Assembly: GCF_001598255.1 (NCBI RefSeq)
Contig: NZ_BCYP01000030.1
Coordinates: 116,515 to 180,514 of the forward strand
Length of the DNA stretch: 64,000 bases
Source of the DNA: Mitsuaria chitosanitabida ATCC BAA-476 = NBRC 102408
GTDB taxonomy: Bacteria; Pseudomonadota; Gammaproteobacteria; Burkholderiales; Burkholderiaceae_C
Direction: 5' to 3'
The position numbers and the translations under genes were made by a program. The notes beneath the pieces are model-generated. The model worked only from the letters and a program-made list of their open reading frames with translations. It ran no database searches and was not told the origin of the DNA. Below are positions 36,370-45,005 of the stretch, piece by piece (position 1 is the first letter of the stretch; each line of letters opens with the position of its first letter).

Positions 36370-37035
36370 ATGGACTTCGGCTGCAGCGTTGTCTGGCGGA
36401 ATAGTCCCCCAGAAAAAACCGCCGCAGCCAGGGAGGCCGCCTTCGTCTTCGTTCCGCAACCCCGCGTCGCGCCTCAGGAAAACGCCGGCAACTACGGCGG
36501 ATGGGTGCCTGGGCGGAGCTACGGTCAATCTGACCCCATAGGGCTGGCGGGTGGCATTAACACCTACGCGTACGTCAACGGCAATCCTCTAAGCCATACC
36601 GGCCCACGCGGGCTAGCACCGACGAAGGCAGTCATTTGGTTGGTCAGGATTTGCAAGAAGGGCATCGAGAAAATCCGCCTAGTCAATTTTGAAGAGGCGG
36701 TGCAACTTGCCAAGAAGGGCGAAGCCCTTCAATCAAGTCGCAAGGTGATGGAGCAGGTCGGAACCACTGCTAGCGAAGGCCGTCCGGTAATCAAGGATGA
36801 GGTGCGCCGTGACAGGTTGACCGGAAGCACCGAGGGACGCCGCCCCCACTATCACGTGAACCCTAGAAACGGTGGACACCTCTTCTACAGCATCGCGGCA
36901 GCTGTCACGCTCGCCGGCCATGTGGACTGTGAGGACTGCGCTTTGGCCTATGTTGCGGAGGGGCAAGATTTCTTCAATCCGCTATCGCTGTCCACGGACT
37001 TGATGGACCTGACAGGCATTGGAGCCCCCGATTGA
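36370..37035 (+). CDS. Displaced Rhs tip with a second toxin-like domain
   Basis: Of the 221 residues, positions about 52-78 repeat the Rhs tip ([24 protein letters not shown]), but the usual PLGL border is degraded to GPRGLAP. The preceding 50 residues do not resemble Rhs core, so this is an orphan tip that cannot be delivered by itself. The remaining 140 residues form a putative toxin with a basic N-half and the motif [17 protein letters not shown], reminiscent of His-based nuclease toxins, ending in GIGAPD. The gene's stop lies 5 nt before the ATG of the next small gene, as in toxin-immunity pairs. Confidence 0.6.
   Translation: MDFGCSVVWRNSPPEKTAAAREAAFVFVPQPRVAPQENAGNYGGWVPGRSYGQSDPIGLAGGINTYAYVNGNPLSHTGPRGLAPTKAVIWLVRICKKGIEKIRLVNFEEAVQLAKKGEALQSSRKVMEQVGTTASEGRPVIKDEVRRDRLTGSTEGRRPHYHVNPRNGGHLFYSIAAAVTLAGHVDCEDCALAYVAEGQDFFNPLSLSTDLMDLTGIGAPD
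36526..36618 (+). repeat. Rhs tip sequence, copy 2 (orphan cassette)
   Basis: Direct repeat of 35257-35349 with scattered substitutions, mostly synonymous until the border. It marks the start of the displaced cassette. Confidence 0.8.
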
Positions 37036-37040
37036 TTCAA

Positions 37041-37310
37041 ATGTTTTGCGTTTTCCTGGTTGGTGAGCCACTTCTTCGCGAAGGCGATACCGAAGAGTTC
37101 GGGTTTTATAGAAACGAGTATGTCGCGGCCTTGTCGGAGGGGCGAGCCGTCGCTGCAGAAAAGGCCAAGACGACGAGGCGGCTTGAACGCAAGGGCATCC
37201 GATTCATTGAGGGGAAGCCGTTCACTCTAAAAGTGGAAGACATTAAGCCTCGGATGCCTCCTTGGAGACTTATTCGCAACGAAGGCTTCTTGTTCTTCCC
37301 GGTTAATTAG
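37041..37310 (+). CDS. Small presumed immunity protein of the orphan Rhs cassette
   Basis: The 89-residue protein begins MFCVFLVGEPLLREGDTEEFGFYRNEYV and ends FLFFPVN; it is charged, cytosolic and unlike anything I can name. ATG 37041 follows the toxin stop by 5 nt, so the two are translationally linked. Lower GC than the flanking chromosome supports acquisition as a cassette. The immunity role is inferred from position and size. Confidence 0.55.
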   Translation: MFCVFLVGEPLLREGDTEEFGFYRNEYVAALSEGRAVAAEKAKTTRRLERKGIRFIEGKPFTLKVEDIKPRMPPWRLIRNEGFLFFPVN

Positions 37311-37329
37311 TCTGATTCGCTCTGATGCC

Positions 37330-37720
37330 TGCTTCGCGGGCCGCAGAATGGGTCCCTGGAGAAAAGTTGCCGCATCTTCTGGGCTTCCTGGCGCTTGAGC
37401 GCACAGTCCCCGCGCGAAGGCAGCCGCGCGGTTGTAGGAGCGCCGTAGCCGAGCTCCATGAGCTCAGCGTGCATCTGCTTCAAGGCGCGCCGCTGCGTGC
37501 GGATCTTGCCGGACTCGGTCTTGAGCCACTGCGCCTGCTTCTCCGCGAGCGGATCGAGCCGGCTGTGGCTCTCGCGCTTGGCGTACGACGGCTCCTCGTC
37601 GTCGCTGCGCAGGTACTTCCGGATGGTGTTGCGAGACAGGCTGGTGCGCCGGGCTTTTCTCGGATGGACAACTGTTCACGCAGGCCCCATCGCCTGTTGA
37701 CACCAAGTGTCGCCACGTCA
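37330..37720 (-). pseudogene. Frameshifted IS21-family transposase (IstA) remnant
   Basis: Reading the minus strand and switching frame at two points recovers an IstA-like N-terminus: LSIREK, then RRTSLSRNTIRKYLRSDDE, EPSYAKRESHSRLDPLAEKQ, QWLKTESGKIRTQRRALKQM and HAELMELGYG, which is the helix-turn-helix region of IS21 transposases. The reading frame breaks near 37660 and again near 37440, and no catalytic DDE domain or istB follows. It is a dead fragment at the edge of the Rhs island. Confidence 0.7.
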
Positions 37721-37758
37721 ATCCCTCCAATGCTCCTGACCTGCCCCCCGCCTTTCTC

Positions 37759-38178
37759 TCACCGCCTCCCCGGAACCACCGGCGAGACCGGCTCGGCCGG
37801 CGGCGGGCGCTGCGGCGTCACGCCCTTGCCCCAACCATTGCCCATGCGGGTCTGCGTCGCGGCGATGTTGGCCTGCCCCAGCGCGTTGTTGGGCCGCTGC
37901 GCGATGCGCTCGGCCGCCAGCCGGGGATCGCCCGCCGGATCCGACGCGCCGGCCCGCGCGGCCGGCGGCATCAACTGCCGGGTCAGACAGTCGTAGGCCG
38001 GCGCGCGTTCGCCGTTGACCTCGACGCTGACGCAGGAGGGCTCCCGGGCCGGCGCCGAGGCCGACGGACCGGGCGCCTGCTCCCGTCCCTGCGCCCGGAC
38101 CGACGCCGACACCGAGAGGAGAACGCTGCTCGTCACCAGGGCGAGCAGGGCGAGGCGCTTCGCGGGATGCCTGTTCAT
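37759..38178 (-). CDS. Hypothetical secreted protein
   Basis: The 139-residue product has a clear signal peptide (LALLALVTSSVLLSVSASVRAQ), then a short mature part with two cysteines (PSCVSVEV and AYDCLTRQL) that could form a disulfide, and a Pro/Arg-rich end. I do not recognise the family. It is divergent from the two-partner secretion locus, sharing a 240-nt intergenic region with it. Start ATG 38178 has a GGG just upstream but no strong ribosome binding site. Confidence 0.6.
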   Translation of the reverse strand: MNRHPAKRLALLALVTSSVLLSVSASVRAQGREQAPGPSASAPAREPSCVSVEVNGERAPAYDCLTRQLMPPAARAGASDPAGDPRLAAERIAQRPNNALGQANIAATQTRMGNGWGKGVTPQRPPPAEPVSPVVPGRR

Positions 38179-38261
38179 CCCGGCAGTGTGCGCCGCCGCG
38201 ACCCGATCGCGTGTGACCGTGCCATGACCCCGACGCCGATCCGGCCATCGACCGGGGCTGC

Positions 38262-38276
38262 CATGAACTTTTCATG
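38262..38276. promoter_or_regulatory. Perfect palindrome CATGAA-CTT-TTCATG before the TPS locus
   Basis: A 15-bp exact inverted repeat about 145 nt before tpsB. It overlaps the left end of a possible ECF-type promoter (next entry), so it may be an operator. Confidence 0.35.
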
Positions 38277-38299
38277 ACAAACGGCAGTCCGCGCCCGTC
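38275..38299 (+). promoter_or_regulatory. Possible ECF-sigma promoter of the TPS operon
   Basis: TGACAA at 38275-38280 and CGTC at 38296-38299 are 15 nt apart, resembling -35 and -10 elements of iron-starvation-type ECF sigma factors, one of which is encoded in this locus. Short motifs in GC-rich DNA can occur by chance. Confidence 0.25.
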
Positions 38300-38418
38300 C
38301 CACCCGTCTAGGCACTCGTACACGGCGGTGCCCGACCCGGCGCCGCTTCGAGCGGGCCGAGGGCCGCCACCGAAGAGGGGCGCCATCGGACCCCGTCTGG
38401 GAACGATCGAGTCAATCC

Positions 38419-40092
38419 ATGCACAAGCACAACAACGGCGCGCCCTGGAGCCGATGGCGCGCGCTCTGTCTGGCGGCTGCCGCCGTCGGGGGATCGGGAG
38501 TGGCCGCGGCGCAGGATGCGCCGCCGGCCTCGGCGGCCACGCCACCTGACGCGCCCGCCGCGCCGCCAGCAGCCCATGCGGCCAACGGGGCCGACGCGAC
38601 CGAGCGTCGCTTCGACGTCCAGGAGTACATCGTGCGCGGCAACACCGTGCTGGACATCCGCGCGATCGAGGCCGCCGTCATGCCCTTCCTCGGGGCCGAC
38701 CGCAGCCAGCGCGACCTGGAGGCCGCGCGCGACGCGCTGCTGGCCGTCTATCAGGCGCGTGGCTTCCAGTCGGTGTACGTCGACCTGCCGGAGCAGTCCG
38801 GCCAGGACGGATTGATCTTCCTGCTGGTGAGCGAGACCCGCGTCGGCCGGCTCCGCGTCTCCGGCGCGGAGTACAGCTCGCCGATCGCGCTGCGCGACCA
38901 GGTGAGCGCGCTGCGGGAAGGGCAGGTGCCCGACTTCAACCGCGCCCAGGCCGAGCTCGCCACCCTGAACCAGAGCGGGCGCCAGGTCGTGCCCCTGGTC
39001 AAGCCCGGGGCGCTGCCCGGCACCATGGACGTGGACCTCAAGGTCGAGGACCGCAAGCCCTGGCGCCTGAACGCCAGCCTGAACAACGATCGCAGCGCCG
39101 ACACCCGGCCGCTGCGCCTGTCGCTGGCCTTCAGCCACGACAACCTCTGGCAGAAGGGCCACAGCCTGTCGCTCAGCTTCTTCGGCGCGCCGCAGGACTT
39201 CGGGCAGAGCAAGGTCTGGTCCGGCTCCTACGCCGCGCCGGTGGCCGGCACGCCCTGGGGCTGGGAGCTGTCGGGCTACCTGTCCGACAGCAACGTCGGC
39301 ACCACCGGCGGCACTACCGTGCTGGGCAAGGGCCACGCCGTCGGGCTGAAGACCACGTACACGGTGCCCGGTGGCGGCGACTGGTGGCAGACGCTCAGCC
39401 TGGGGCTGGACCTCAAGGACAACGAGGAACAGCTGCGCATGGGCACCAGCGGCGACCGCGTGCCGCTCAAGTACGCGCCGCTCACCGCCGCCTACGCGGG
39501 CTTCGTGCAGGGCCCGTCCTCGCAGGCGTCGATCAACCTGCAGCTGGTGGCCGGCACGCGCAGCCTCTTCGGCTACGGCAGCGGCGGCGCCGCCTTCGAC
39601 TACAAGCGCTACAAGGCCTCGCCCAGCTTCCTCGTCCTGAAGGGCGACACCACGCTGAGCGTGGACCTGGGCTGGCTGGCCAACGCCCAGCTGGCCGTGC
39701 GCGCCAGCGCGCAGATCAGCGATTCGGCGCTGATCTCCAGCGAGCAGATCGCCGCCGGCGGGCAGAACTCGGTGCGCGGCTACCTGTCGGCCGAATCCAC
39801 CGGCGACTACGGCGCCGTGATGTCGGTGGAGCTGCGCACGCCGGCGTTGTCCCGCGGCTGGCTGGAAAGCGCCCGCGGCTACCTCTTCGCCGACGCCGCC
39901 CACCTGCGCCTGCACGACCCGCTGCCCGAGCAGCAGAGCCGCTTCACGCTCGGCTCCGTGGGCGTGGGCGGCTCCATCCGCATCGGCACCAGCGCGTCCG
40001 GCCGCCTGGACCTGGGCGTGCCGCTGCGTCAGGGCCAGCGCACCGAGCGCCACGACCGGCGCCTGAACTTCAGCCTCACGGCGACCTATTGA
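38419..40092 (+). CDS. Two-partner secretion transporter, FhaC/ShlB family (TpsB)
   Basis: The 557-residue outer-membrane protein should export the giant TpsA encoded 9 kb downstream. After a signal region and an Ala/Pro-rich linker (about residues 20-60) comes a POTRA domain (FDVQEYIVRGNTVLDIRAIEAAVMPFLG, residues 65-140), a second POTRA (VGRLRVSGAEYSSPIALRDQV) and a 16-strand barrel. The barrel carries the lid-loop VRGY motif (QNSVRGYL) and ends with the aromatic FSLTATY. It is the first gene of the plus-strand locus, with ExbB, ExbD and TonB behind it, an unusual pairing for a TpsB. Confidence 0.92.
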   Translation: MHKHNNGAPWSRWRALCLAAAAVGGSGVAAAQDAPPASAATPPDAPAAPPAAHAANGADATERRFDVQEYIVRGNTVLDIRAIEAAVMPFLGADRSQRDLEAARDALLAVYQARGFQSVYVDLPEQSGQDGLIFLLVSETRVGRLRVSGAEYSSPIALRDQVSALREGQVPDFNRAQAELATLNQSGRQVVPLVKPGALPGTMDVDLKVEDRKPWRLNASLNNDRSADTRPLRLSLAFSHDNLWQKGHSLSLSFFGAPQDFGQSKVWSGSYAAPVAGTPWGWELSGYLSDSNVGTTGGTTVLGKGHAVGLKTTYTVPGGGDWWQTLSLGLDLKDNEEQLRMGTSGDRVPLKYAPLTAAYAGFVQGPSSQASINLQLVAGTRSLFGYGSGGAAFDYKRYKASPSFLVLKGDTTLSVDLGWLANAQLAVRASAQISDSALISSEQIAAGGQNSVRGYLSAESTGDYGAVMSVELRTPALSRGWLESARGYLFADAAHLRLHDPLPEQQSRFTLGSVGVGGSIRIGTSASGRLDLGVPLRQGQRTERHDRRLNFSLTATY

Positions 40093-40171
40093 CCGCGGCC
40101 GCCCGGCGCCCGCGTTTCCAGATCAACACCTGACCCCCAGCCGCTCCTCCCGGAGCACCCGGAGATCCTTC

Positions 40172-41956
40172 ATGCGACGCTTCCTTCTCGTCGCGCTCAC
40201 GCTGCTGAGCGCGTTCCTGCCGGGCCTGGCCCACGCCTGGTGGCAGCCCGACTGGGCCTACCGCAAGGCCATCACCATCGACGCCACCGCCAAGGGCGCG
40301 CCGCTGGGCGGCGCCGCGGGCCGCGCGCCCGTGCTGGTGCGCCTGCACACCGGCAACTTCAGCTTCGACGGCGTCAACGAGAACGGCTCGGACCTGCGCT
40401 TCGTCGCCGGTGACGACAAGACCGTGCTGAACCACCAGATCGAGCAGTTCGACCCGCTGCTGGGCATCGCGCTGATCTGGGTGGACCTGCCGCAGCTGCC
40501 GGCCGATTCGTCGCAGTCGCTGTGGATGTACTACGGCAATCCCAAGGCCCCGTCCTCGGGCAACGGCCAGTTGACCTTCGACCCCGACTACGCGCTGGTC
40601 TATCACTTCGCCGAGTCCAACGCCGCGCCGCGCGACACCACCGCCTACGGCAACCACGGTCAGACGTCCATCGTCAGCGCCGACGCCGCCGTGATCGGCA
40701 AGGGCGCGCGCATGGGCGGCGACGCGCTGCGCCTGCCGGGCTCGCCCTCGCTGGCCTGGCGCGAAGGCGCGCCGCTGACGGTGTCCCTGTGGGTGCGCCC
40801 CGAGCAGCTGGGCGCGCAGCAGGCGCTGTTCGTGCGCCGCGACGGCGCGCACGAGCTGCTGCTGGGCGTGGACCAGGGCGTGCCCTTCGTGCAGGTGGAC
40901 GGCCGGCGCAGCGCGCCGGGCACGCCCATCCAGGCGGGCCAGTGGTCGCACGTGGCCTTGCGCTCGGACGGTCACCGGCTGTCGCTGCTGGTCGGCGGCC
41001 GGGTCGCCGCCACGCTGGAGGCCACCACGCCGGCGCTGAGCGGGTCGGCCGCGATCGGCGCGGACCTGCCCGCCGACGGCGGCGCCGCGCGCCTGACCGC
41101 GCTGAACGGCCTGATCGACGAGCTGCGCGTGTCCAAGGTCGCCAGGCCGGACGCGCTGCTGCTGGCCGACGCGGTGTCGCAGGGTGCCGATTCGCGCCTG
41201 ATCGCGATGGGCGCCGACGAGCGCCAGGCCGGCAAGAGCCACTTCGGCTTCATCGTCGCGGCGATGCCCCTGGACGCGTGGATCGTCGTGGCCATCCTGG
41301 GGCTGATGATGCTGGGCTCCTGGGCCATCATGATCGGCAAGGGCCGGCGCTTCGGCGCCACCTCCCGCGCCAACCAGGCCTTCATGCAGCACTTCCGCGC
41401 CGCCGCCGGCGCGCCGCTGGACCAGCTCGCGCGAGATGGCAGCGTCGACGCCGGGGTGCGCGGCGATTCCTCGCTGTGGCGCCTGTACGAGGTCGCGGTG
41501 GAGGAACTGCGCCGCCGCCACGACCTGGGCTACGACCTCAACGCCGTGTCCGCCGCCACCATCGGCGCCATCCGCGCCGCGATGGACGGCGTGATGGTGC
41601 GCGAGAACGAGCAGATGAACCGGCGCATGAACTGGCTGTCGACCACCATCGAGGGCGCGCCCTACGTGGGCCTGTTCGGGACGGTGATCGGAATCATGCT
41701 GGTGTTCGTCGTCGCGGCGATGGCCGGCGCGGTGGACATCAACTCGGTCGCCCCGGGCATGGCCGCGGCGCTGCTGTGCACGGCCGCGGGCCTGGGCGTG
41801 GCGATCCCCGCGCTGTTCGGCTACAACTGGCTGGCCTCGCGGGCCGAGGCGATCGGCGCGGACATGGCCGTCTTCGTCGACGAGTTCTCCACCCGCCTGG
41901 CCGAAGAGCAGGGCGAGGGCCGCCATGAGCGCGGCGCCACCCTGCGGAGCGCCTGA
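40172..41956 (+). CDS. DUF2341-LamG-ExbB/TolQ fusion protein
   Basis: The 594-residue chain joins two functions. After a signal peptide (ends AHA at about residue 22), residues 25-125 match DUF2341 (WWQPDWAYRKAITID, VLVRLHTGNF, DLRFVAGDDKTVLNHQIE, YYGNP). Residues about 150-330 form a LamG/concanavalin-like domain (LTVSLWVRPEQLG, QWSHVALRSDG). The last 230 residues are ExbB/MotA/TolQ: helices near 370-390, 498-520 (GAPYVGLFGTVIGIM) and 530-552. ExbB makes the proton channel that energises TonB. The large periplasmic sensor-like part is absent from ordinary ExbB proteins. It is 2 nt from exbD. Confidence 0.88.
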   Translation: MRRFLLVALTLLSAFLPGLAHAWWQPDWAYRKAITIDATAKGAPLGGAAGRAPVLVRLHTGNFSFDGVNENGSDLRFVAGDDKTVLNHQIEQFDPLLGIALIWVDLPQLPADSSQSLWMYYGNPKAPSSGNGQLTFDPDYALVYHFAESNAAPRDTTAYGNHGQTSIVSADAAVIGKGARMGGDALRLPGSPSLAWREGAPLTVSLWVRPEQLGAQQALFVRRDGAHELLLGVDQGVPFVQVDGRRSAPGTPIQAGQWSHVALRSDGHRLSLLVGGRVAATLEATTPALSGSAAIGADLPADGGAARLTALNGLIDELRVSKVARPDALLLADAVSQGADSRLIAMGADERQAGKSHFGFIVAAMPLDAWIVVAILGLMMLGSWAIMIGKGRRFGATSRANQAFMQHFRAAAGAPLDQLARDGSVDAGVRGDSSLWRLYEVAVEELRRRHDLGYDLNAVSAATIGAIRAAMDGVMVRENEQMNRRMNWLSTTIEGAPYVGLFGTVIGIMLVFVVAAMAGAVDINSVAPGMAAALLCTAAGLGVAIPALFGYNWLASRAEAIGADMAVFVDEFSTRLAEEQGEGRHERGATLRSA

Positions 41957-41958
41957 CC

Positions 41959-42366
41959 ATGGCCGCCCCCAAGTTCGGCGTCAAGCGGCGCGGCGGCGGC
42001 ATCAACATCACGCCCTTCGTGGACGTGCTGCTGGTGGTGCTGGTGATCTTCATCCTGACCAGCAACGCCAGCATTCCCGGCATCAAGGTGGAGCTGCCCA
42101 AGGCCAGCGCCTCGGTGCCGCTGGAGAAGCCCAAGACCAAGGCCATCACCATCGACAACGCCGGCCAGGTCTTCCTGGACGCCTACCCGGTGACGCTGCC
42201 GGAGCTGGAGGAGCGGCTGCGCACCGAGAAGGCGCTGTCGCCCGACTTCCCCGTCATCGTGCGCGGCGACGCCTCGGTGCAGTACGCCAAGGTGGTCGAG
42301 GTGCTGGACCTGCTGCGTCGCATCGAGCTCAACCAGGTCGGCCTGGTGACCGGCAAACCGGCCTGA
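41959..42366 (+). CDS. exbD: Biopolymer transport protein ExbD
   Basis: The 135-residue protein has the single N-terminal transmembrane helix with the proton-carrying aspartate (NITPFVDVLLVVLVIFILTS) and a periplasmic domain (GIKVELPKAS, VIVRGDASVQYAKVVEVLDLLR) characteristic of ExbD/TolR. It works with the ExbB fusion encoded 2 nt upstream and the TonB encoded 10 nt downstream to couple the proton gradient to the outer membrane. Confidence 0.95.
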   Translation: MAAPKFGVKRRGGGINITPFVDVLLVVLVIFILTSNASIPGIKVELPKASASVPLEKPKTKAITIDNAGQVFLDAYPVTLPELEERLRTEKALSPDFPVIVRGDASVQYAKVVEVLDLLRRIELNQVGLVTGKPA

Positions 42367-42376
42367 GGGAGCGACC

Positions 42377-43153
42377 GTGAGCCAACCCGCTCCCTTCTCG
42401 CGTCCGACCGGTCCCGCCGCGACCGGCGTGCCGCCGTCGCGTCCGTCCGCGGGCGTGCCGGTCCCCGCGCCGTCGCCGCTGTTGGTGTTCTGGCGCCGTC
42501 ACGGTGGCCGCACGATCGGCGTGGCGCTGGTCGCGCTGCTGGCGGCCGGCGTCTGGTACCTGCTGTCGGACACGGCGGCCAAGCGGCGTGAAGTCGCCGC
42601 GCCGCCCACGTTGATGCTGCCGCCGCCCCCACCGCCGCCGCCCGAGCCGGAGAAGCTGCCCGAGCCCGACCCGATCAAGCCCGAGGTCGTGCCCCCCGAG
42701 CCCACCCCGGTGGAGCCGCTCGAGGCGCCGGTCGAGAACGCGCCGCCCAACCCGTCGCAGGACCTGGGCGACCCGGTCACCATCGACGGCGCCGCGCAGG
42801 CCGGCACGGACGGATTCGGCGTCTCCGCCGGGCGTGGCGGCGGCATGGCCGGCGCCGGCCGCGGCGGCCTGGCCAGCGGCAGCTACGGGCGCTACGTGTC
42901 CAGCGTGCTGCAGCAGGCGGTGACGCGCGACGCGCGCACCCGCACGCTGGCCTATCAGGACGTGCGGCTGTTGCTGTGGCTGGACGAGCAGGGCCGACCC
43001 ACGCGCGTGGAACTGGCGCGCGGCTCCGGCAACGCCGCCACGGACGAGGCCTTGCTGGCCGTGGTCCGCGGCATGGACGGCATCGGCGAGAAGCCGCCCG
43101 CCGGTCTGAGCTTCCCCATCCGATTGACCGTCACCGGGCGCCGTCCGGGCTGA
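42377..43153 (+). CDS. tonB: TonB energy transducer
   Basis: The 258-residue protein has a cytoplasmic Pro-rich start, one transmembrane helix (residues 46-63, TIGVALVALLAAGVWYLL), a Pro/Glu-rich spacer (about 75-120, PPPPPPPPEPEKLPEPDP) and a TonB C-terminal domain (LLWLDEQGRPTRVELARGSGNAATDEALL). The start is GTG with GGGAG before it. A Gly-rich stretch (AGRGGGMAGAGRGG) separates spacer and C-domain. In this locus it likely contacts TpsB, the porin or a receptor not in the locus; the target is not evident. Confidence 0.9.
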   Translation: MSQPAPFSRPTGPAATGVPPSRPSAGVPVPAPSPLLVFWRRHGGRTIGVALVALLAAGVWYLLSDTAAKRREVAAPPTLMLPPPPPPPPEPEKLPEPDPIKPEVVPPEPTPVEPLEAPVENAPPNPSQDLGDPVTIDGAAQAGTDGFGVSAGRGGGMAGAGRGGLASGSYGRYVSSVLQQAVTRDARTRTLAYQDVRLLLWLDEQGRPTRVELARGSGNAATDEALLAVVRGMDGIGEKPPAGLSFPIRLTVTGRRPG

Positions 43154-43216
43154 GGCGCGCGCCGCGCCACCGACCGTCGCCCGATGCCTTCTTCCATTTC
43201 CTTGTTGGACGATCCC

Positions 43217-44995
43217 ATGAACTCTGCATTCCCCGAACGCGGCCGCCCCGCGCGCCGCGCGCTGGCCACCGCCGTCGCGGCCGCGCTGACCCTGGCCACC
43301 GGCGCCGCGCTGGCGCAGGCCCCGGCGCCGACCGCCGCCGCGCCGTCCGAGACGGCCATGATCCGGCTGATCCGCGGCCTCATCCAGAGCGGCGCGCTGG
43401 CCAAGGACGTCGGCGAGGCGCTGCTGGCGCAGGCCCAGGCCGAGGCGATGGCCGGGCAGCAGGCGCGCGGGCCGATGGCGGCCGGCGCTGCCGCCGGCGC
43501 CGTGGCCGCGGGCCCCGCCGCGCTCCGTCCCGAGCCGGGCGACGTGCGCGTGGCCCACGTGCCGCAGACGGTGCGCGACCAGCTGCGCGACGAAATCAAG
43601 ACCGAGGTGATGGCGCAGGCCCGCACCGAGGGCTGGGCCGCGCCCAACGAGGTGGCGCCCTGGACCAAGCGGATCCGCGTGGAGGGCGATGTGCGGGTGC
43701 GCAACGAGTCGCGCCTGTTCTCGGCCAACAACAGCAACATCGAGATCGACTGGGCCGCCATCAACGCCGGCAGCGGCTACGACGTCAACAGCAACACCAA
43801 CGTGGCGCTGCCGCCGCTGGTCAACACGCGGCAGGACCGCCGGTCGCTGTGGCGCACGCGCGCGCGGCTGGGCGTGGTGGCGGACCTGTCCGAGGCCACG
43901 CAGGCCGGCGTGCGCCTGGCCACCGGCGGCGACGACAGCCCCGTCTCCACCACGCAGACGCTGGGCGGCGGGCTGGGCAAGAAGTCGATCTGGCTGGACC
44001 AGGCCTGGCTCTCCCACAAGCCGGTCGACTGGCTGACGCTGCAGGGCGGCCGCTTCGGCAACCCCTTCATGTCCACCGACACGCTGTTCTCGAGCGATCT
44101 CAACTTCGACGGCGTCGCGGCCAAGCTCGAGAAGGCCTTCCCGGTGGCGCGCACGACGGTGTTCGGCACCGTGGGCGTGATCCCGCTGGAGTACAGCGCC
44201 GACAGCTTCCCGCGCACCAGCCAGACCAAGATGCGCAGCGACAACAAGGTGCTGTTCGGCACCCAGATCGGCGCGGACTGGCGCGTCAACGAGGCCAACC
44301 GGCTGCGCGCGGCCCTGGCCTGGTACGACTTCGACAACATCGCGGGTCGCCTGTCCACCGCCTGCCAGCTCTACGCCGGCGAGGACCACTGCAGCACCGA
44401 CTGGACGCGTCCGGCCTTCATGCAGAAGGGCAACACGCTCATGCTGTTGCGCAACATCGCCAGCAACCCGACCGACCCGGCCAACACGCGGATGCCGCAG
44501 TACGTGGGCCTGGCCTCGCGCTTCGAGCTGCTGGACTTCAACGCGCGCTGGGACACGCGGGTGGCCGACGGCATGGACCTGCGCCTGGATGCCAACCTGA
44601 TCCGCAACATGGCCTTCGACACGAAGCGCATGCTGGCGCGGTCCAACGGCGGCATCGTCAACAACTTCGGCGCGGGCGGACCGTCCGGCGCGCTGCGCAG
44701 CGGCCGCAACGCCTACTACCTGCAGGCCACGCTGGGCGCGGGCGCGCCCACGCGCGCGGGCCAGTGGAACCTGCAGCTGGGCTACAAGCGCATCGAACCC
44801 GACGCGCTGCCCGACGCCTACAACGACTCCAGCTTCCACCTGGGCGGCACCAACGCGCGCGGCTACTGGCTGGGCGGGTCCTACGCCTTCGACCGCGACG
44901 CCTGGTTCACCGGCCGCTGGATCTCCAGCAAGGAGGTCTTCGGCCCGCCGGTGGCCATCGACCTGCTGCAGGTCGAGTTCAACACCCGCTTCTGA
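43217..44995 (+). CDS. Putative outer-membrane porin of the TPS locus
   Basis: The 592-residue protein has a signal peptide (LATAVAAALTLATGAALAQ), an Ala-rich helical part (residues about 35-110) and a beta-barrel rich in aromatic alternating strands that ends FNTRF. The sequence (RIRVEGDVRVRNESRLF, LRLDANLIRNMAF, GYKRIEPDALPDAYNDSSFHLGGTNARGYW) fits the putative-porin family found next to ExbB/ExbD/TonB in such loci. Two or three cysteines (TACQLYAGEDHCSTDW) may form a loop disulfide. Its substrate is unknown; it could release or import the signal for the STN protein. Confidence 0.8.
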   Translation: MNSAFPERGRPARRALATAVAAALTLATGAALAQAPAPTAAAPSETAMIRLIRGLIQSGALAKDVGEALLAQAQAEAMAGQQARGPMAAGAAAGAVAAGPAALRPEPGDVRVAHVPQTVRDQLRDEIKTEVMAQARTEGWAAPNEVAPWTKRIRVEGDVRVRNESRLFSANNSNIEIDWAAINAGSGYDVNSNTNVALPPLVNTRQDRRSLWRTRARLGVVADLSEATQAGVRLATGGDDSPVSTTQTLGGGLGKKSIWLDQAWLSHKPVDWLTLQGGRFGNPFMSTDTLFSSDLNFDGVAAKLEKAFPVARTTVFGTVGVIPLEYSADSFPRTSQTKMRSDNKVLFGTQIGADWRVNEANRLRAALAWYDFDNIAGRLSTACQLYAGEDHCSTDWTRPAFMQKGNTLMLLRNIASNPTDPANTRMPQYVGLASRFELLDFNARWDTRVADGMDLRLDANLIRNMAFDTKRMLARSNGGIVNNFGAGGPSGALRSGRNAYYLQATLGAGAPTRAGQWNLQLGYKRIEPDALPDAYNDSSFHLGGTNARGYWLGGSYAFDRDAWFTGRWISSKEVFGPPVAIDLLQVEFNTRF

Positions 44996-45005
44996 GGAGC
45001 TCGCC

